Part shown: piece by piece, positions 62,557 through 64,000 of the stretch | Layout of the letters: the number at the start of each line of letters is the position of its first letter | Position numbering within the stretch: the first letter of the stretch is position 1 | DNA from: JAEZHK01 sp040768845 | GTDB lineage: Bacteria > Bacillota > Clostridia > Christensenellales > Aristaeellaceae | Length of the DNA stretch: 64,000 nucleotides | NCBI GenBank assembly: GCA_040768845.1 | Contig: JAXGME010000009.1 | Location: 124,001 to 188,000 of the forward strand | Direction of reading: 5' to 3' | Notes under the pieces: generated by a model | What the model was told of the DNA's origin: nothing | Database searches by the model: none | The model's input: only the letters and a program-made list of their open reading frames with translations | Position numbers and translations under genes: made by a program

Positions 62557-64000
62557 CTATATCCTCCGTGCCTGCTCGGTCAGCTTGAACAAAGCATTCA
62601 GCGCCTCCATCGGCGTCAGGCCCATCACGTCAATCGCCCGAAGCTGCTCGACCAGCTCCATCGGGCGATAGTCCTGAAGGGCCACCTGCCGGTTTCCGGC
62701 GTTTTTGCGCTTGTCGAGAATGTTCTTGCCGATGGTGTTCTGATCCTGACCGCTGACCTCCAGCCGAGCCATGATCTGCCTGGCCCGGGCGATCACCGAG
62801 GACGGCAGCCCCGCCAGCGACGCCACCGCCACGCCGAAGCTGTGGTCTGCGCCGCCCGGCATGATCTTTCGCAGAAAGATCACCTGATCCCCCTGCTCCC
62901 GCGCGGTGATGCGGTAATTGACCACGCCGTCAAGCCGCCCTTCCAGTTCACTGAGCTCGTGGTAATGGGTGGCGAAGAGCGTCTTGGCGCGGGTCTTCTC
63001 CGCGATGTGCTCCACCACCGCCCAGGCGATGGAGAGGCCGTCAAAGGTGCTGGTGCCGCGCCCCACCTCGTCCAGGATCAGAAGGCTGTCCGCCGTGGCA
63101 TTTTTCAGGATGGCGGCCAGCTCGGTCATCTCCACCATGAAGGTGGACTGGCCGGCGTACAGATCGTCCGAAGCGCCGACGCGGGTAAAGATGCGGTCAA
63201 TAACGGGGATGTCGGCGCTTTCCGCCGGTACAAAGGAGCCCATGTGCGCCATCAGCGCGATCAGCGCCACCTGACGCATGTAGGTGGACTTGCCCGCCAT
63301 GTTGGGCCCGGTAATGATCATCATGCGGGCGTCGTCGCCCAGGGCGGTATCGTTGGGCACAAACCGGTCGCGGCCCAGCGACTGCTCCACCACCGGGTGT
63401 CGCCCGCCGGCGATGTCGAGGCGGCGCTCCTCGTTGATCCGGGGCCGTACATAGCCGTTTTCCTGGGCGAGACGGGCCAGCGCGTTCAGCGCGTCCAGCA
63501 GCTTCACGCTCTGGGCGGTGCGCTGCAGCCTGGGAAGCGTGCCGCCAAGGCGCGCGCGGATGTCCGTAAACAGCGCGTATTCCAGTTGGACGGCATTTTC
63601 TTCCGCGCCCAGGATCGCGCGCTCAAGCTCCTTCAACTCCTCGGTAATAAAGCGCTCGCAGTTGGCCAGCGTCTGCTTCCGGGTGTATCGGTAGGGCACC
63701 AGGTCGTAAAAGGACTTCGTGACTTCGATGTAGTAGCCGAAGACCCGGTTGTAACCCACCTTGAGGTTTTTGATGCCGGTGGCCTCGCGCTCGCGGCGCT
63801 CGAGGTCCGCCAACCACGCCTTGCCCTCGACAGAAGCGTGGCGCAGGTGGTCCAACTCCTCGCTGAACCCCTCCCGGATGATGCCGCCCTCTTTGACGGA
63901 GAGCGGCGCATCCGGCGAAATGGCGCGCTCCAAAAGGTCCGCAATGTCCTCCAGCGGGTCCATCGACTCGCGGGTTTCGGCCAGCAGCTTCGCGTCAAAC
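62557..64000 (-). CDS. mutS: DNA mismatch repair protein MutS (C-terminal part; cut by window end)
   Basis: The reading frame stays open to position 64000, so the 5' part lies outside. The visible 481 residues include the lever/clamp region (KNLKVGYNRVFGYYIEVTKSF), Walker A TGPNMAGKSTYMRQ, SADIPVIDRIFTRVGASDDL, Walker B LILDEVGRGTSTFDG, ATHYHELSELEG and the dimerisation helix-turn-helix end. Lineage is MutS1, consistent with its partner mutL next door. Confidence 0.95.
   Translation of the reverse strand, partial: FDAKLLAETRESMDPLEDIADLLERAISPDAPLSVKEGGIIREGFSEELDHLRHASVEGKAWLADLERREREATGIKNLKVGYNRVFGYYIEVTKSFYDLVPYRYTRKQTLANCERFITEELKELERAILGAEENAVQLEYALFTDIRARLGGTLPRLQRTAQSVKLLDALNALARLAQENGYVRPRINEERRLDIAGGRHPVVEQSLGRDRFVPNDTALGDDARMMIITGPNMAGKSTYMRQVALIALMAHMGSFVPAESADIPVIDRIFTRVGASDDLYAGQSTFMVEMTELAAILKNATADSLLILDEVGRGTSTFDGLSIAWAVVEHIAEKTRAKTLFATHYHELSELEGRLDGVVNYRITAREQGDQVIFLRKIMPGGADHSFGVAVASLAGLPSSVIARARQIMARLEVSGQDQNTIGKNILDKRKNAGNRQVALQDYRPMELVEQLRAIDVMGLTPMEALNALFKLTEQARRI

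Noticed and set aside
1..64000. tRNA or rRNA genes and insertion sequences
   Set aside because: No CCA-ended cloverleaf, 16S/23S signature, transposase or terminal inverted repeat pair was found; gaps between genes are short.

Overview
The window reads as a chromosome segment of a high-GC, spore-forming, low-branching Bacillota (clostridial) bacterium. Direct evidence: SpoIVA, the sporulation-type LonB protease and two small CotF-type coat proteins (sporulation); a T-box leader on pheST; a ctsR-mcsA-mcsB-clpC operon with a CtsR operator; a perfect Bacillus/Clostridium-type LexA box; a ylm-type division cluster; and sigma-A promoters of the TTGxxx-17-TATAAT kind in front of many genes. By eye the coding DNA is clearly GC-rich with strong third-position GC. 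That produces very long open frames on both strands, almost all of them shadows. The order or family cannot be fixed from the sequence alone; Christensenellales- or Oscillospirales-like clostridia would fit.

Layout. 1-4.8 kb: a cysteine-desulfurase-like enzyme, then a maltose-phosphorylase-type GH65 enzyme with beta-phosphoglucomutase and a methyltransferase. 4.8-9.8 kb (minus): HelD-like helicase and two flavoproteins, divergent from nadE (9.9-11.8 kb). 11.9-14.6 kb: a repeat-only lipoprotein, galE, a secreted ComEC-like metallo-hydrolase and a small membrane protein. 14.7-21.1 kb: a homocysteine methyltransferase (minus), then tig-clpP-clpX-lonB. 21.1-25.9 kb: ProB-like kinase, DUF1540, recX, coat proteins, pncB and lgt. 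26.0-31.9 kb: the division/envelope cluster hlyD-like, yggS, sepF, yggT, ylmH, divIVA, lspA, rluD-like. 32-38.5 kb: PRC-barrel, YtxH-like, AI-2E permease, ireB-ruvX-DUF1292, then T-box-pheS-pheT. 38.5-45.4 kb: a eukaryote-type glycogen branching enzyme (minus), an ECF S-component, spoIVA, and darA-holB-ricT. 45.4-51.3 kb: a zinc-ribbon gene with an unusual leader, DUF554, and the ctsR operon. 52-56 kb: nadD-yqeK fusion, rsfS, an RsbW-like/SigB-like pair, proC, rnhA. 56.1-64 kb: a XerS-like recombinase, a Cys-rich protein divergent from lexA, then minus-strand mutS-mutL-miaA-ynbB running off the right edge (mutS is truncated).

How the genes fit together. Protein quality control is well represented (Tig, ClpP, ClpX, LonB, ClpC, McsA/B, CtsR). 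NAD salvage by the Preiss-Handler route is covered by pncB, nadD and nadE. Alpha-glucan use is covered by GH65, PgmB and GlgB. DNA repair and its control are covered by recX, ruvX, lexA, mutL and mutS. Lipoprotein processing is covered by lgt and lspA. Second messengers and stress are represented by DarA and a SigB-like module.

Most of the window is core genome; I see no prophage, insertion sequence, CRISPR array, rRNA or tRNA. The best unexplained signals are non-coding: a leader with mutually exclusive helices before the zinc-ribbon gene, a hairpin that buries the lonB start, a near-perfect 38-bp palindrome between the Cys-rich gene and the recombinase, and an AT-rich codon island in yggS that looks like an internal promoter.
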